Notes: a model not told the origin generated them from the sequence alone. DNA of 64,000 nucleotides from DASPKM01 sp963817075 (GCA_963817075.1 CAWFMT010000003.1:1116001-1180000), one strand, 5' to 3'; positions 44,181-53,750 are shown, counted from the first letter of the stretch. A program made the numbers and translations.

Positions 44181-44205
44181 GATGTGAATTCCATATTCTT
44201 GTTGA

Positions 44206-46380
44206 GTGAAACGAATTATTTCGCTAATAACCTGCATTTCCTTTTCAGCAATTCTTTTTTGTCAGAAGAAGAATGAAAACTATCGGCTCCAAATCAAAAA
44301 AACTATCTCTTCAATAATTATTGATGGTTCGGAGGCCGATGGCGCATGGATGGCAACGGATTCTGCTACTAATTTTTTCATGGCACTCCCGATGGATACA
44401 AGTTTTGCCAGGGTTAGGACCACGGTGAAGATGACCTACGACAATGAGAATATTTACATCATAGCCATCTGCTATCTTCCAATCCAGGCTCCATATATGG
44501 TTGAATCCTTAAGGAGAGATTTTGTATTTGGAAAGAATGACAATTTCATTTTCTTCCTGGATCCGTTCGATGACAGGACAAACGGGTTCACCTTTGGCGC
44601 AAATGCCGCGGGAGCGCAATGGGATGGAACACTATATCAGGGTGGCTCAGCGGATCTTAGCTGGGACAGTAAATGGATTTCAGTTGTCAGGAACTATTCT
44701 GATAAATACATTTTTGAAGCTTCGATACCATTCAAATCGATCAGGTACAAAAAAGGAATATCTACCTGGGGAGTTAATTTCAGTCGTCTCGATATTAAAG
44801 TTGCGGAAAAATCAAGTTGGGCACCCGTGCCCCGACAGTTCCCTACAGCTTCTCTGGCTTATACCGGTAACCTGGATTGGGATTCACCCCCACCTGGAAG
44901 TGCAGCAAATATTTCATTAATTCCATATGCGCTAGGTGGAGTTTCAAAAAATTATGAACTGAAAAATAAAGCCAGATCAACGAGAGAAATTGGAGGCGAT
45001 GCTAAAATATCACTAAGCTCTTCCCTGAATCTGGACCTTACAGTTAATCCTGACTTCTCGCAGGTAGAAGTTGACAGGCAGGTAACCAACCTGGATCGAT
45101 TTGAATTATTCTTCCCGGAAAGAAGACAGTTCTTTCTCGAAAATGCAGACCTGTTTGCAAACTTTGGATATGCCACTATTCGCCCATTTTTTTCCCGAAG
45201 GATTGGACTTGGTGTACCAATTCATGCCGGTGCCCGATTAAGTGGCAATATCAATAAGAATTGGAGGATTGGTTTGATGGATATGCAGACTGGTAGGGTT
45301 AGGGAGACTGGATTGCCGGCGCAAAATTTCGCTGTGCTGGCACTTCAGCGAAGGATTTTTTCCAGGTCAAATTTGCGCTTTCTCCTGGTGAACAAAGAGA
45401 GTATATGGGGTGATAACCGGGTTGATTCATTACGATCAATTTATAAAGATTACAACCGAAACATTGGCATCGAATATAATCTTGCATCGTCCAGTAATCA
45501 ATGGACGGGAAAATTCATGATGATCAAATCGATCTCACCTGGTATTCGAGGAAAGGATTTTGTTCATGCAGCTAATTTGCAGTACGCAAGCAGGAATTGG
45601 TTGATCGGCTGGCAGCAGGAGGTGATTGGAAAAAACTATGTGGCGGAAGCAGGATATGTTCCAAGAAAGGATTATGTGAGGTTAAATCCTTACATCGGCT
45701 ATTTATTTTTTAAGAAGAAGGGATCAGTCTTAAGTCATGGCCCAAGATTGATCTCAAATTATTTTTTTAAACCCTCCTTGAAGAGAACGGACAATGAAAC
45801 TCTTTTACTATATCTCTTCAATTTTCGTTCTCAGGCCATTTTTAATCTTTGGGTTGGAGATGTTTTTATTCATTTACTTGATCCATTCGATCCAACCAAT
45901 TCGGGAAAGGATTCACTTGCACGTGCCAGCAACCATCGCTGGAAGGCAGTCGGTGCAGAATTTTATTCCAGACCTCAAAGACTATTTACTTACTCTTTCA
46001 CATCACGATATGGAGGTTATTATCAGGATGGAAAAAGATTAAATCTTACAGCGGACCTTGGATATCGATTTCAACCATATGTAAGTTTGAGTTTGAGCAC
46101 CAATTTCAATTACATTGATTTGCCGAAACCCTGGGGATCAACCAATTTTTGGCTCATAGGCCCGAGAGTAGATGTGACATTTACAAATAAGCTTTACTTC
46201 ACTACTTTCTTGCAATACAACAACCAGTTAAAGAATATCAACCTGAACACAAGGTTGCAATGGAGGTATAAACCTGCCTCAGATTTCTTTCTTGTTTATA
46301 CTGATAATTATTTCCCCTCTCCTATCAATGTTCGTAACCGGGCCATTGTTGCGAAATTTACTTATTGGTGGAATCCTTGA
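44206..46380 (+). CDS. DUF5916 outer-membrane barrel protein with N-terminal CBM9-like domain
   Basis: The product has 724 residues. The start is a GTG at 44206 giving a signal peptide (VKRIISLITCISFSAILF ending C/QKK). Residues about 25-215 form a carbohydrate-binding family 9-like domain: IIDGSEADGAWMATDS, VKMTYDNENIYIIAICYLPI, FLDPFDDRTNGFTFGANAAG, AQWDGTLYQGG and ISTWGVNFSRLD. The DUF5916 barrel follows, with LDLTVNPDFSQVEVDRQVTN and FELFFPERRQFFLENADLF, then repeated beta strands to WWNP. The family sits in the outer membrane of Bacteroidota; the substrate is unknown. It could help import or cleave envelope glycans, next to the GH20 enzyme. Confidence 0.92.
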   Translation: MKRIISLITCISFSAILFCQKKNENYRLQIKKTISSIIIDGSEADGAWMATDSATNFFMALPMDTSFARVRTTVKMTYDNENIYIIAICYLPIQAPYMVESLRRDFVFGKNDNFIFFLDPFDDRTNGFTFGANAAGAQWDGTLYQGGSADLSWDSKWISVVRNYSDKYIFEASIPFKSIRYKKGISTWGVNFSRLDIKVAEKSSWAPVPRQFPTASLAYTGNLDWDSPPPGSAANISLIPYALGGVSKNYELKNKARSTREIGGDAKISLSSSLNLDLTVNPDFSQVEVDRQVTNLDRFELFFPERRQFFLENADLFANFGYATIRPFFSRRIGLGVPIHAGARLSGNINKNWRIGLMDMQTGRVRETGLPAQNFAVLALQRRIFSRSNLRFLLVNKESIWGDNRVDSLRSIYKDYNRNIGIEYNLASSSNQWTGKFMMIKSISPGIRGKDFVHAANLQYASRNWLIGWQQEVIGKNYVAEAGYVPRKDYVRLNPYIGYLFFKKKGSVLSHGPRLISNYFFKPSLKRTDNETLLLYLFNFRSQAIFNLWVGDVFIHLLDPFDPTNSGKDSLARASNHRWKAVGAEFYSRPQRLFTYSFTSRYGGYYQDGKRLNLTADLGYRFQPYVSLSLSTNFNYIDLPKPWGSTNFWLIGPRVDVTFTNKLYFTTFLQYNNQLKNINLNTRLQWRYKPASDFFLVYTDNYFPSPINVRNRAIVAKFTYWWNP

Positions 46381-46389
46381 GAAAAAAAC

Positions 46390-46560
46390 AATACCCAAAT
46401 AACAAGAACCAAATAAATATCAATACGAAAAATATAAGAATATTTATCCCACAGCAATTGATTTTTCTTCTTTTTCTAAAAAGCTTTTTTGATTGATAAT
46501 TTCTCTTCTTTCTTTGGATCTTGTTATTTGGTCCTTGATATTTGGCGCCAGATATTTGGT
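46390..46560. repeat. CCAAATAACAAG / CTTGTTATTTGG inverted-repeat element
   Basis: Left arm 46392-46424 (ACCCAAATAACAAGAACC then AAATAAATATCAAT) and right arm 46520-46545 (CTTGTTATTTGGTCCTTG then ATATTTGG) are mirrored. They occupy most of the gap after the DUF5916 gene. Confidence 0.7.
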
Positions 46561-46632
46561 TCCTGATGATTATCAGGCAAAATGCAATAATTTGCGACGC
46601 AACTCAAACGATTGATTAAACATCTTAGCTGT

Positions 46633-48546
46633 ATGAAAAAAGGTCTTGCCATCTTAATAGCAGTCTCTATTACTTTTTCAGGCATTGCACAGGTCAATGA
46701 TCAAAGCATCGCCATAATTCCCGAGCCGGTTTCAATTGTGAAAGGCAATGGGGTATTCAATCTTCCTCAATCCCTGACAATCGAAGCAGGTAGTCAAAAT
46801 GAGATCAAGGTTGTCACTACCTTTCTTAAAGACCGGTTGTCCGCTGCAACGGGCTCGAAAATAGCATTGAGCAATTCGGCACCTGATGCTGCAATCAGAT
46901 TGATCTTAAATACAAGCAATGATGCTGCCTTGGGCAAGGAAGGATATAAACTTTCAGTCACTCCCAATAATGTAATTATACGTGCGAATCAGGCAGCAGG
47001 ATTATTCTATGGTGCCCAATCACTCGTTCAGTTATTTCCTAAAGAAATAGAATCCAAATCAGTTGTTTCCAATGTAAGATGGGAAGCGCCTGTAGTTGAA
47101 GTGACTGATCATCCCAGGTTTGGATGGAGGGGATTGATGTTCGATGTGTCCCGACATTTTTTTACTGTTGCCCAGGTCAAGGATTTTATTGATAAAATGG
47201 TTCGATATAAATACAATCTTTTGCATCTGCATCTTACAGACGATGAAGGGTGGAGGATCGAAATCAAATCATATCCGAAACTGACGCAGGTAGGTGCATG
47301 GAATGTTAAGAAAGTTGGCTACTTCGGAGGTTTTACACCCCCTACTCCTGACGAACCAAAGAACTATGGTGGATTTTTCACTCAAGAGGATATTAAGGAG
47401 CTTGTTCGTTATGCTAAAGAAAGATTTGTTGATATACTTCCTGAGATTGACGTGCCTGGTCATAGTCTTGCTGCTGTAGTTTCTTATCCCGAACTATCCT
47501 GCACTCCTGAAGCAAAAAATTATAATGTGCGATCTGGTGAACAAATTATGGATTGGTCGCGCGGGCATCCACCAATTGCATTAGTAGATAACACGCTTTG
47601 TCCTGCAAACGAGAAAGTGTATGAATTTCTTGATAAGGTTGTAACGGAACTGGCTGCATTATTCCCTTTTGAATACATGCATCTGGGTGGCGACGAATGC
47701 CCCAAGAATTTTTGGGAAAAAATGCCCGCCGTCAAGACCCTAATGCAAAAAGAGAATCTGAAGAATATGATGGAGGTTCAGAGTTATTTTACAAAACGAC
47801 TTGAAAAAATAGTATCTGCAAAAGGCAAGAAATTCATTGGATGGGATGAAATCCTTGAAGGGGGCTTACCTAAAAGTGCTGCAGTTATGAGCTGGCGCGG
47901 ATTGAAAGGTGGGATCGAAGCTGCTAAGGAAGGACATGAAGTTGTGATGAGTCCAACGGATTTTGTCTACCTGGATTATATGAATGGAGATCCCGCAATT
48001 GAACCCAGGGTGTATGCATCTCTTCGTTTGAGCAAGGCCTATCAATTTGAACCGGTTCCTGGAGGAGTCGATGCTAAATTGATCAAGGGAGGTCAGGGAA
48101 ATTTATGGACTGAGCAGGTGTATAATATGCGACATGCAGAGTATATGATCTGGCCACGCGGCTGGGCAATATCTGAAGCACTTTGGTCACCTAAAGAGAA
48201 AAGGAATTGGAAGAATTTTTTCGGTAAGGTGGAAAGGCATTTTGACCGTTATGATGTTGCAGGAATAAAATATGCGCCGAGTGTTTACGAACCCGTATTC
48301 AAATTAACATCAACGCCAACCAAACAGGCCAAAGTTGAATTAAGCACAGAGGCTGAGGGAATAGATATACATTACACATTTGATAATTCATTTCCAGATA
48401 AACATTATCCCAAATACACTGAAGCGCTCATCTGGCCAAAGGACGCTGTCATGTTGAAGATTGTAACCTACAAAGGAGATGAGCAGGTTGGCAGATTGAT
48501 TACGCTACCCGTAGCAGATGCAAATAGAAGAGCGGGGATTAAGTAG
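46633..48546 (+). CDS. Beta-N-acetylhexosaminidase (glycoside hydrolase family 20)
   Basis: I use the ATG at 46633, giving 637 residues with a signal peptide (MKKGLAILIAVSITFSGIAQ). An N-terminal GH20b domain (IIPEPVSIVKGNGVFNLPQS, LFYGAQSLVQLFP) precedes the barrel. The catalytic Asp-Glu pair is in YMHLGGDECPKNFW, and RGLMFDVSRHFFTVAQVKDF, HLTDDEGWRIEI, LPEIDVPGHSLAA and WDEILEGGLP are family signatures. It releases terminal GlcNAc or GalNAc from chitin oligomers, murein fragments or glycoproteins in the periplasm. A short C-terminal beta domain (FKLTSTPTKQAKVELSTEAE) follows. No chitin operon is present. Confidence 0.95.
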   Translation: MKKGLAILIAVSITFSGIAQVNDQSIAIIPEPVSIVKGNGVFNLPQSLTIEAGSQNEIKVVTTFLKDRLSAATGSKIALSNSAPDAAIRLILNTSNDAALGKEGYKLSVTPNNVIIRANQAAGLFYGAQSLVQLFPKEIESKSVVSNVRWEAPVVEVTDHPRFGWRGLMFDVSRHFFTVAQVKDFIDKMVRYKYNLLHLHLTDDEGWRIEIKSYPKLTQVGAWNVKKVGYFGGFTPPTPDEPKNYGGFFTQEDIKELVRYAKERFVDILPEIDVPGHSLAAVVSYPELSCTPEAKNYNVRSGEQIMDWSRGHPPIALVDNTLCPANEKVYEFLDKVVTELAALFPFEYMHLGGDECPKNFWEKMPAVKTLMQKENLKNMMEVQSYFTKRLEKIVSAKGKKFIGWDEILEGGLPKSAAVMSWRGLKGGIEAAKEGHEVVMSPTDFVYLDYMNGDPAIEPRVYASLRLSKAYQFEPVPGGVDAKLIKGGQGNLWTEQVYNMRHAEYMIWPRGWAISEALWSPKEKRNWKNFFGKVERHFDRYDVAGIKYAPSVYEPVFKLTSTPTKQAKVELSTEAEGIDIHYTFDNSFPDKHYPKYTEALIWPKDAVMLKIVTYKGDEQVGRLITLPVADANRRAGIK

Positions 48547-48554
48547 GTGAAAGT

Positions 48555-48725
48555 TTGGGTTCAGTGATATTTTGAAATTTGGTTTCTTCGCTTCGCTCAG
48601 GATTGGGAGATTGGGAAAATGGAATCAGTAATTAGGGATTTGGAATTGGGAGGATAGTTGGATTTAATTGAACCGTCCTCCGTCAACGCCTAATTAACAT
48701 TCAACTCAAAACTCGAAACTCCAAA
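48555..48725. repeat. GATTGGGA / AATTAGGGATT word repeats
   Basis: The gap after the GH20 gene contains GGATTGGGAGATTGGGAAAA and AATTAGGGATTTGGAATTGG, then CATTCAACTCAAAACTCGAA-type words. Words of the same kind lie at 53917-53946. Confidence 0.6.
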
Positions 48726-48739
48726 CCCGAAATCCGATA

Positions 48740-48756
48740 GCGCCTTGGCGGTTAAG
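48740..48756. repeat. End fragment of the 3'-end element
   Basis: GCGCCTTGGCGGTTAAG lies 7 bp before the stop of the NmrA-like gene (48763). Confidence 0.65.
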
Positions 48757-48762
48757 AATAAT

Positions 48763-49620
48763 TCATTTAAAACACAACCGTATCCATTGCTCCAGCCCCA
48801 TCATATGAGGATGCTCTTTCCTGAAACCAGCAAGGTCCTTTAAGAAAACTGCATCATTCTTGTTGATATAATCGAACATTTTGTACAGATCTCTGCCCAT
48901 AATAAGTCTGGCTATTAATCCTGGAACCTTTTGGTATTGTATCGGTCTGCCTAAGGTCTTGGTGAATATAGCAGCTGCTTCATCAAGGGTCATTTGTTCG
49001 GCAGCAATAGTGATGGTTTTACCATTATATACATCCGGGTTCATAAAAACTGAACTGGCAATTTTTCCTACATCTTCAGAACTGATGAACTGCTGAATTG
49101 CTCCTCTATTAACGGGTGAAGCCAGTTTGCCTTTCATAAGTCTGGATCTGACTTGAGGGATCAAATAATTTTCATACAATGAAGCTGGTCTAAGAATAGT
49201 ATGTGAAAGACCAGTGGATTTTACATGTTGCTCTATAACATTCTTACTCTCCCAATGTGGAATTCCTGTTTTCTCGTCAGCACCAATCACTGATGAATAA
49301 ACAATATGACCAATTCCTGCTGCTTTGGCGGCATCCGCGAGAGCGATTCCTTGCTTTATTTCCTTTTGAGTGCCTTGCGAATAATCGTGAACACTAAATA
49401 ATCCATCTACATCATCCAGATAATGACGAAATGTTCCTGGATCATCGAGATCTCCTTCAACAACATCTATATTGAGGCTAGTGAGTTTTTTTGCCTTGTC
49501 CGAAGAAGCTTTCCTTGTAAGTGCTTTTACAGTAAATCCTTTAGTAATAAGATTTCTTGCCACTGCACCGCCCTGGTTACCCGTGGCTCCTGTAACAAAA
49601 ATTGTTTGAAGCAATTGCAT
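48763..49620 (-). CDS. NmrA-family NAD(P)-binding protein
   Basis: The 285-residue protein starts with an NAD(P) Rossmann motif, TIFVTGATGNQGGAVARNLI, followed by GFTVKALTRKASSDKAKKL and VVEGDLDDPGTF. IGHIVYSSVIGADEKTGIPH and GLSHTILRPASLYENY are typical of NmrA/HSCARG-like sensors and of NAD(P)H-dependent azo- or quinone reductases. The active-site Tyr of ordinary SDRs is not in the usual place (SKNVIEQHV instead of YxxxK), which favours a redox-sensing or atypical reductase role. Cytoplasmic. Substrate unknown. Confidence 0.85.
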   Translation of the reverse strand: MQLLQTIFVTGATGNQGGAVARNLITKGFTVKALTRKASSDKAKKLTSLNIDVVEGDLDDPGTFRHYLDDVDGLFSVHDYSQGTQKEIKQGIALADAAKAAGIGHIVYSSVIGADEKTGIPHWESKNVIEQHVKSTGLSHTILRPASLYENYLIPQVRSRLMKGKLASPVNRGAIQQFISSEDVGKIASSVFMNPDVYNGKTITIAAEQMTLDEAAAIFTKTLGRPIQYQKVPGLIARLIMGRDLYKMFDYINKNDAVFLKDLAGFRKEHPHMMGLEQWIRLCFK

Positions 49621-49708
49621 GCTGTTGCTTTGAGTTTGAATTTCAATGCTGCGTTTGAGAACGAAGTAAGCGGGGATATTAAAGATACGAGTTTAGAGTT
49701 TCCAAAAT

Positions 49709-49768
49709 TTAACCGCCAAGACGCAATGGCGCAAGGTTGCGCTCATATTCCTGGCGTTTCGGGTTTAG
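49709..49768. repeat. 3'-end-type element in a divergent gap
   Basis: TTAACCGCCAAGACGCAATG and GCGCAAGGTTGCGCTC, then CCTGGCGTTTCGGGTT. This is one of the few copies not beside a stop codon; it lies between two divergent genes. Confidence 0.7.
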
Positions 49769-49885
49769 TGTTAAGTATTCAATTCCTAACTCACGATTCA
49801 CGAAATTCCCAGTTACCCACTTGTTAAACAGCAGCAGGCCACCCCACTTAACTCTGGGTTAACGCCTGAAAATAACCTTGATTTT

Positions 49886-49893
49886 TACTTTTG
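49886..49893 (+). promoter_or_regulatory. Putative -7 box for the 49901 gene
   Basis: TACTTTTG, an exact TAnnTTTG match, ends 8 bp before the ATG at 49901. The transcript would have almost no leader. Confidence 0.5.
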
Positions 49894-49900
49894 TGGTGGG

Positions 49901-50146
49901 ATGATAATTAAGTTTCACGATACCCCGGCCCTTCGTGAGGAAGTTAAGAAAAGCCGAACCCTCATGAATCAACTAATCTGCTGGGCTCACGCTATTGATT
50001 GCCTGAACAGTGAATTGCTGAACGAATTATCTACAGTGAACATACAATTTGAAAACAATCAGATAAGGGTTAGCTCTGACAATAGTCAGTTGATGGAAAG
50101 ACTTACAGGAATGTTTAAAAACAGCATGAGTAAACTGCATCCCTGA
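49901..50146 (+). CDS. Small protein of unknown function
   Basis: The ORF encodes 81 residues beginning MIIKFHDTPALREEVKKSRT, followed by LMNQLICWAHAIDCLNSELL, two amphipathic helices, then a beta hairpin NIQFENNQIRVSSDNSQLME and a last helix. No signal peptide or membrane segment. A promoter-like box 8 bp ahead supports expression from this ATG. It is convergent with the response regulator, 20 bp between the stops. I recognise no family. Confidence 0.7.
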   Translation: MIIKFHDTPALREEVKKSRTLMNQLICWAHAIDCLNSELLNELSTVNIQFENNQIRVSSDNSQLMERLTGMFKNSMSKLHP

Positions 50147-50166
50147 CTTCAGAAATAACGAACTTT

Positions 50167-50601
50167 TTATTCATTTGCCTTCACGTTGGGATGTCTGCAG
50201 GCCATCCAATAATCTATAATTAGCTTCACCATCTTTTTTAGATCCTTATATGTATTGCTTTTCTGAAAAAAACCCTGAACGGTCATTTCAGTATATGCTT
50301 CGTTTACTGAATTCTGATCAACGGAGGTTGAAAAAAAAAGAAATGGAATACTTTTTTTCCTGAGTTGCGGATCTGAATCTATTTGTCTCTTAAAATCAAT
50401 TCCATTCTGCTTTGGAAGATTTACATCGCACAGTATTATGAAAGGCTGTTCAGTTGTAGTTTTTAGGTAGGTAAAGGCCTCAGGCGCATTCAAAAAACTT
50501 ATCACTTCATTAGTTACCCCAATTTCCCTCAGAGCTTCTCCAAGTATATTCTGATCATCTATATCATCCTCTATCAAAATGATGGGCCCGGCTTTAGCCA
50601 T
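50167..50601 (-). CDS. Single-domain response regulator
   Basis: This 144-residue protein is a receiver domain and nothing else. Acidic pocket residues E11, D12 and D13 lie in ILIEDDIDDQ. The phosphoacceptor is D59 in ILCDVNLPKQNGIDF. The switch Ser/Thr is S91/T92 in FLFFSTS and the Lys is K114 in GFFQKSN. With no output domain it probably acts by protein contact, like CheY or Rcp1, or as a phosphate sink. A partner histidine kinase is not in the window. It diverges from the M16 peptidase gene. Confidence 0.93.
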   Translation of the reverse strand: MAKAGPIILIEDDIDDQNILGEALREIGVTNEVISFLNAPEAFTYLKTTTEQPFIILCDVNLPKQNGIDFKRQIDSDPQLRKKSIPFLFFSTSVDQNSVNEAYTEMTVQGFFQKSNTYKDLKKMVKLIIDYWMACRHPNVKANE

Positions 50602-50672
50602 AACTAATTGTGTTTCGATTTCGGCTCTGGAATTCTTATCGTTTCTCGTTCTCCGTTAAGCGAGGGCCTTTA

Positions 50673-50691
50673 CTCACGACTCACGACTCAC
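50673..50691. repeat. ACTCACG tandem word repeat
   Basis: ACTCACGACTCACGACTCAC, the same word as at 25553-25567 and (inverted) 11025-11037. Confidence 0.6.
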
Positions 50692-50786
50692 GGCTTCTTT
50701 ACGCTTTCCACCGAACAAATGCAATTATTACACCACTGAGTGGTGTTTTAAGGAATAGTTTAAATTGCGGGTTAACTCGAAATAAT

Positions 50787-52136
50787 ATGAGAATAATATT
50801 TATTTTATCCCTCTTCGGACTTGTCCCAGGGCTTCTAAATGCTCAAACTGGGGGTTCGCAGAAAATATTTCCTTATGACATTGTCCAGAAAAAATTATCG
50901 AATGGATTAAATGTTGTAACGGTTCCATATAATAGCCCTGGCCTGGCTGCTTTTTACATCGTTGTAAGAGCGGGATCCAGGGATGAAATAGAGCCCGGTA
51001 AAACTGGGTTTGCTCATTTTTTTGAACATATGATGTTCAGGGGCACTGAAAAGTATCCTACAGATAAGTATAGTGAGACTTTAAAAAGCACGGGTGCATC
51101 AGCTAATGCAAATACCTGGCTGGACCGTACAGTTTATCATATGACCGGAAATGCTGCGAAGCTGGAGTTAATGTTTGAACTGGAGGCTGACAGATTTCAA
51201 AACCTTAAGTATTCAATTCCTGATTTTAAGACAGAAGCTGGTGCAGTAAAAGGAGAATACACAAAAAATTCTGCAAGTCCCTATTCTCAATTGAATGAAA
51301 AAATCTCCGAAACAGCTTTCAAGGATCACACATATGCCCACACAACGATGGGTTATTTCAAGGATATCGTTGACATGCCCAATCAGTATGAATATTCGCA
51401 GGAATTTTTCAAGCGGTTCTATAGACCAGAATACTCAACCATTATTGTTGTTGGTGATGTTAAGGCTGCGCAGGTTGAAGCCTTAGCACAGAAGTATTTT
51501 GGGAATTGGCAAAAAGGAAACTACCAATCAAAGCTGGTTGACGAATCACCACAGAACGAAGTGAGGTATGCGCATATTCAGAAAACCGGATTTCCACCAT
51601 TTTTGAGACTTAATTATAAAATTCCAGGATTTAGTGACAAGGACATGGATATTCCTGCATTGGATGTACTCGCCTCAATATTATTTTCAGAAAAAAGTGA
51701 TCTCTATAAGAAACTAGTGCTTAATGAGCAGAAAGCAAGAGGGATTTCTGGGGGATTCTTTTTTACTCGCGACCCTTATCTTTTTTCCATTTCATCCTCA
51801 CTCGTTAAGGCCGAGGATATGCAGTATATAAAAGATGAAGTCTTAAAGGCATTGGAATCTGCCAAAACAAATAAGGTTGATGCCAAAACCCTGGCAGATA
51901 CTAAATCACGGATGAAGTACAGCTTTGCGATGAGTCTGGACACTCCAACGGATATAGCAGAAACCATGTCAAATTATGTTTGGCTTACAGGAGATCCTGA
52001 ATCACTAAATAGACTGTATGCACTTTATGATAAGGTGACGGCTGATGACATTATGAGAGTGGCGAAAAAATACTTCGTTGATTCAGGACTGACCATCGGC
52101 ACTATTTCACCTGCAAAAACCAGTGATATTAAATAA
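50787..52136 (+). CDS. M16 zinc peptidase, catalytic subunit
   Basis: I start at the ATG 50787, which gives a signal peptide (MRIIFILSLFGLVPGLLNAQ) and 449 residues; the open frame continues upstream to 50610 but has no signal there. The inverted zinc motif HFFEH lies at 77-81 (H77, E80, H81) and the third ligand is E157 in GAVKGEYTKN, 76 residues later as expected. A C-terminal M16 domain follows (RPEYSTIIVVGDVKAAQVEA and onward). The protein is a periplasmic processing or degrading peptidase that works as a pair with the next gene, 24 bp downstream, like the alpha/beta subunits of mitochondrial processing peptidase. Confidence 0.93.
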   Translation: MRIIFILSLFGLVPGLLNAQTGGSQKIFPYDIVQKKLSNGLNVVTVPYNSPGLAAFYIVVRAGSRDEIEPGKTGFAHFFEHMMFRGTEKYPTDKYSETLKSTGASANANTWLDRTVYHMTGNAAKLELMFELEADRFQNLKYSIPDFKTEAGAVKGEYTKNSASPYSQLNEKISETAFKDHTYAHTTMGYFKDIVDMPNQYEYSQEFFKRFYRPEYSTIIVVGDVKAAQVEALAQKYFGNWQKGNYQSKLVDESPQNEVRYAHIQKTGFPPFLRLNYKIPGFSDKDMDIPALDVLASILFSEKSDLYKKLVLNEQKARGISGGFFFTRDPYLFSISSSLVKAEDMQYIKDEVLKALESAKTNKVDAKTLADTKSRMKYSFAMSLDTPTDIAETMSNYVWLTGDPESLNRLYALYDKVTADDIMRVAKKYFVDSGLTIGTISPAKTSDIK

Positions 52137-52160
52137 CCATTTCGAATCTAATAAATATTT

Positions 52161-53738
52161 ATGGCTAAATATATAAAAGCAACATTTTTCCTTCTTCTTA
52201 TTTCCTGCATGGTTTCCGCGCAGGAAATTGTTGAATTGAATATCCCTAAGTCAAATAAGATTGTTTTGAAATTCATGTTCCGCAACGGGTCTATCACTGA
52301 TCCTGCTGGAAAAGAAGGGTTGACAATGCTCACAACAAATCTTGTCAGGGAGGGAGGCACAAGCCAGTTGACACAACAACAAATTACTGATAAGATCTAT
52401 CCCTGGGCGGCAGACTATTGGGCAACTACAGATAAGGAAGTTTCAATTTTTACATTTGAAGTACCGCGGGTGTTTCTTGATCAGTTTTACCCAATCGTCA
52501 AAGGACTTTTACTCACACCTTCATTTACTCAAAAGGATCTCGATCGGATAAAATCAAATCAGCAAAACTATGTTGATGAGGTCTTACGCTCTTCTTCAGA
52601 TGAAGAATTTAGCAAGAAAGCTCTGGAGGATATGTTGTTTCGGGGATCAAATTACCAACATCTTTCTGCTGGTACTTCAGAAGGAGTAAAATCAATATCC
52701 CTGGATGATATTAAATCGCATTATAAAAATTTCTACACCCGGAATAATCTTACGCTTGGTATTGCGGGGGATTATACAGCCGATTTTCTTGTGAAACTTA
52801 AGTCAGATATGCAGGGGCTTTCAGCAACTCAACCTTCAATACCAATACCCGGAAAGGCAATTATGCCTGAAGGTATAAACGTTGAGATCATCTCCAAAGA
52901 TGATGCTCTTGGTTCTGCTATTTTCGGCGGATTTCCAATAAACATAACCAGGGCGAATGATGATTTCGCAGCCTTAATGGTAGCCAACTCCTGGATGGGA
53001 GAACATAGGAAATCCTATTCCAGGCTTTATCAAAAATTGAGAGAAGCCAGATCAATGAATTATGGGGACTATAGTTATATAGAATGGTACGAAGCAGGTG
53101 GAAATAATATGCTTCCACCTTCAGGGGTTCCACGTTCATCAAATTATTTCAGTTTTTGGATACGTCCGGTTCAAACTGCAAAAGGATTGAAAGGACAATA
53201 TCCTGAATTGGCAGACATCAACATTGGTCATGCTCATTACTCGATCAGGATGGTGGTGAGAGAACTGGATGAATTGATCCGAAAAGGAATGACACAAGAG
53301 GATTTCGAACTCACGAGGGAATTCTTAAGAAGCTATATCAAATTATATGTACAAAGCCAGGGAAGCCGATTGGGCTTTTTGATGGATTCTAAATTTTATG
53401 GCCGGAAGGACTATATAGCAGAAATGGATAAACTCCTTGAGAAACTAACGCTCGCAGATGTTAATAATGCAATAAGAAAATACTGGCAAACGAAGAATAT
53501 GGATATTGTAATTGTGACTGATAAGAGCGAGGCTGAACCATTAGCCAAAAGTCTTAAGGAAAACTTACCGTCACCCATGTCTTATTCCAATTCACTCAAA
53601 TCTTCTTTATCGAAAAGTATTCTTGACGAAGACAAGGTGGTTGAAGCATATCCAGTTTCAGTTAAATCTGTAACGATCATTGAATCAGACAAACCATTCA
53701 GGACTTCTTCAAATGCTCCTGCGAAGCGATCGTTTTAG
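52161..53738 (+). CDS. M16 peptidase-like protein, non-catalytic partner
   Basis: The 525-residue protein has a signal peptide (MAKYIKATFFLLLISCMVSA/QE). The M16 fold is visible (FMFRNGSITDPAGKEGLTML, TTNLVREGGTSQLTQQQ, YTRNNLTLGIAGDYTADFL, FGGFPINITRANDDFAALMV). At the place of the HxxEH motif it reads LTTNLVREG, so the zinc site is missing. It should therefore bind substrate or close the chamber of a heterodimer with the upstream gene. The two are spaced 24 bp and co-directional, forming an operon. The length exceeds its partner because of a longer C-terminal tail (SMSYSNSLKSS...). Confidence 0.92.
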   Translation: MAKYIKATFFLLLISCMVSAQEIVELNIPKSNKIVLKFMFRNGSITDPAGKEGLTMLTTNLVREGGTSQLTQQQITDKIYPWAADYWATTDKEVSIFTFEVPRVFLDQFYPIVKGLLLTPSFTQKDLDRIKSNQQNYVDEVLRSSSDEEFSKKALEDMLFRGSNYQHLSAGTSEGVKSISLDDIKSHYKNFYTRNNLTLGIAGDYTADFLVKLKSDMQGLSATQPSIPIPGKAIMPEGINVEIISKDDALGSAIFGGFPINITRANDDFAALMVANSWMGEHRKSYSRLYQKLREARSMNYGDYSYIEWYEAGGNNMLPPSGVPRSSNYFSFWIRPVQTAKGLKGQYPELADINIGHAHYSIRMVVRELDELIRKGMTQEDFELTREFLRSYIKLYVQSQGSRLGFLMDSKFYGRKDYIAEMDKLLEKLTLADVNNAIRKYWQTKNMDIVIVTDKSEAEPLAKSLKENLPSPMSYSNSLKSSLSKSILDEDKVVEAYPVSVKSVTIIESDKPFRTSSNAPAKRSF

Positions 53739-53750
53739 CGGTGGAGAAAG

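Noticed and set aside
50610..50786. Upstream extension of the M16 peptidase frame
   Set aside because: It translates ACTCACG repeats and lacks a signal peptide; the ATG at 50787 gives a proper one.
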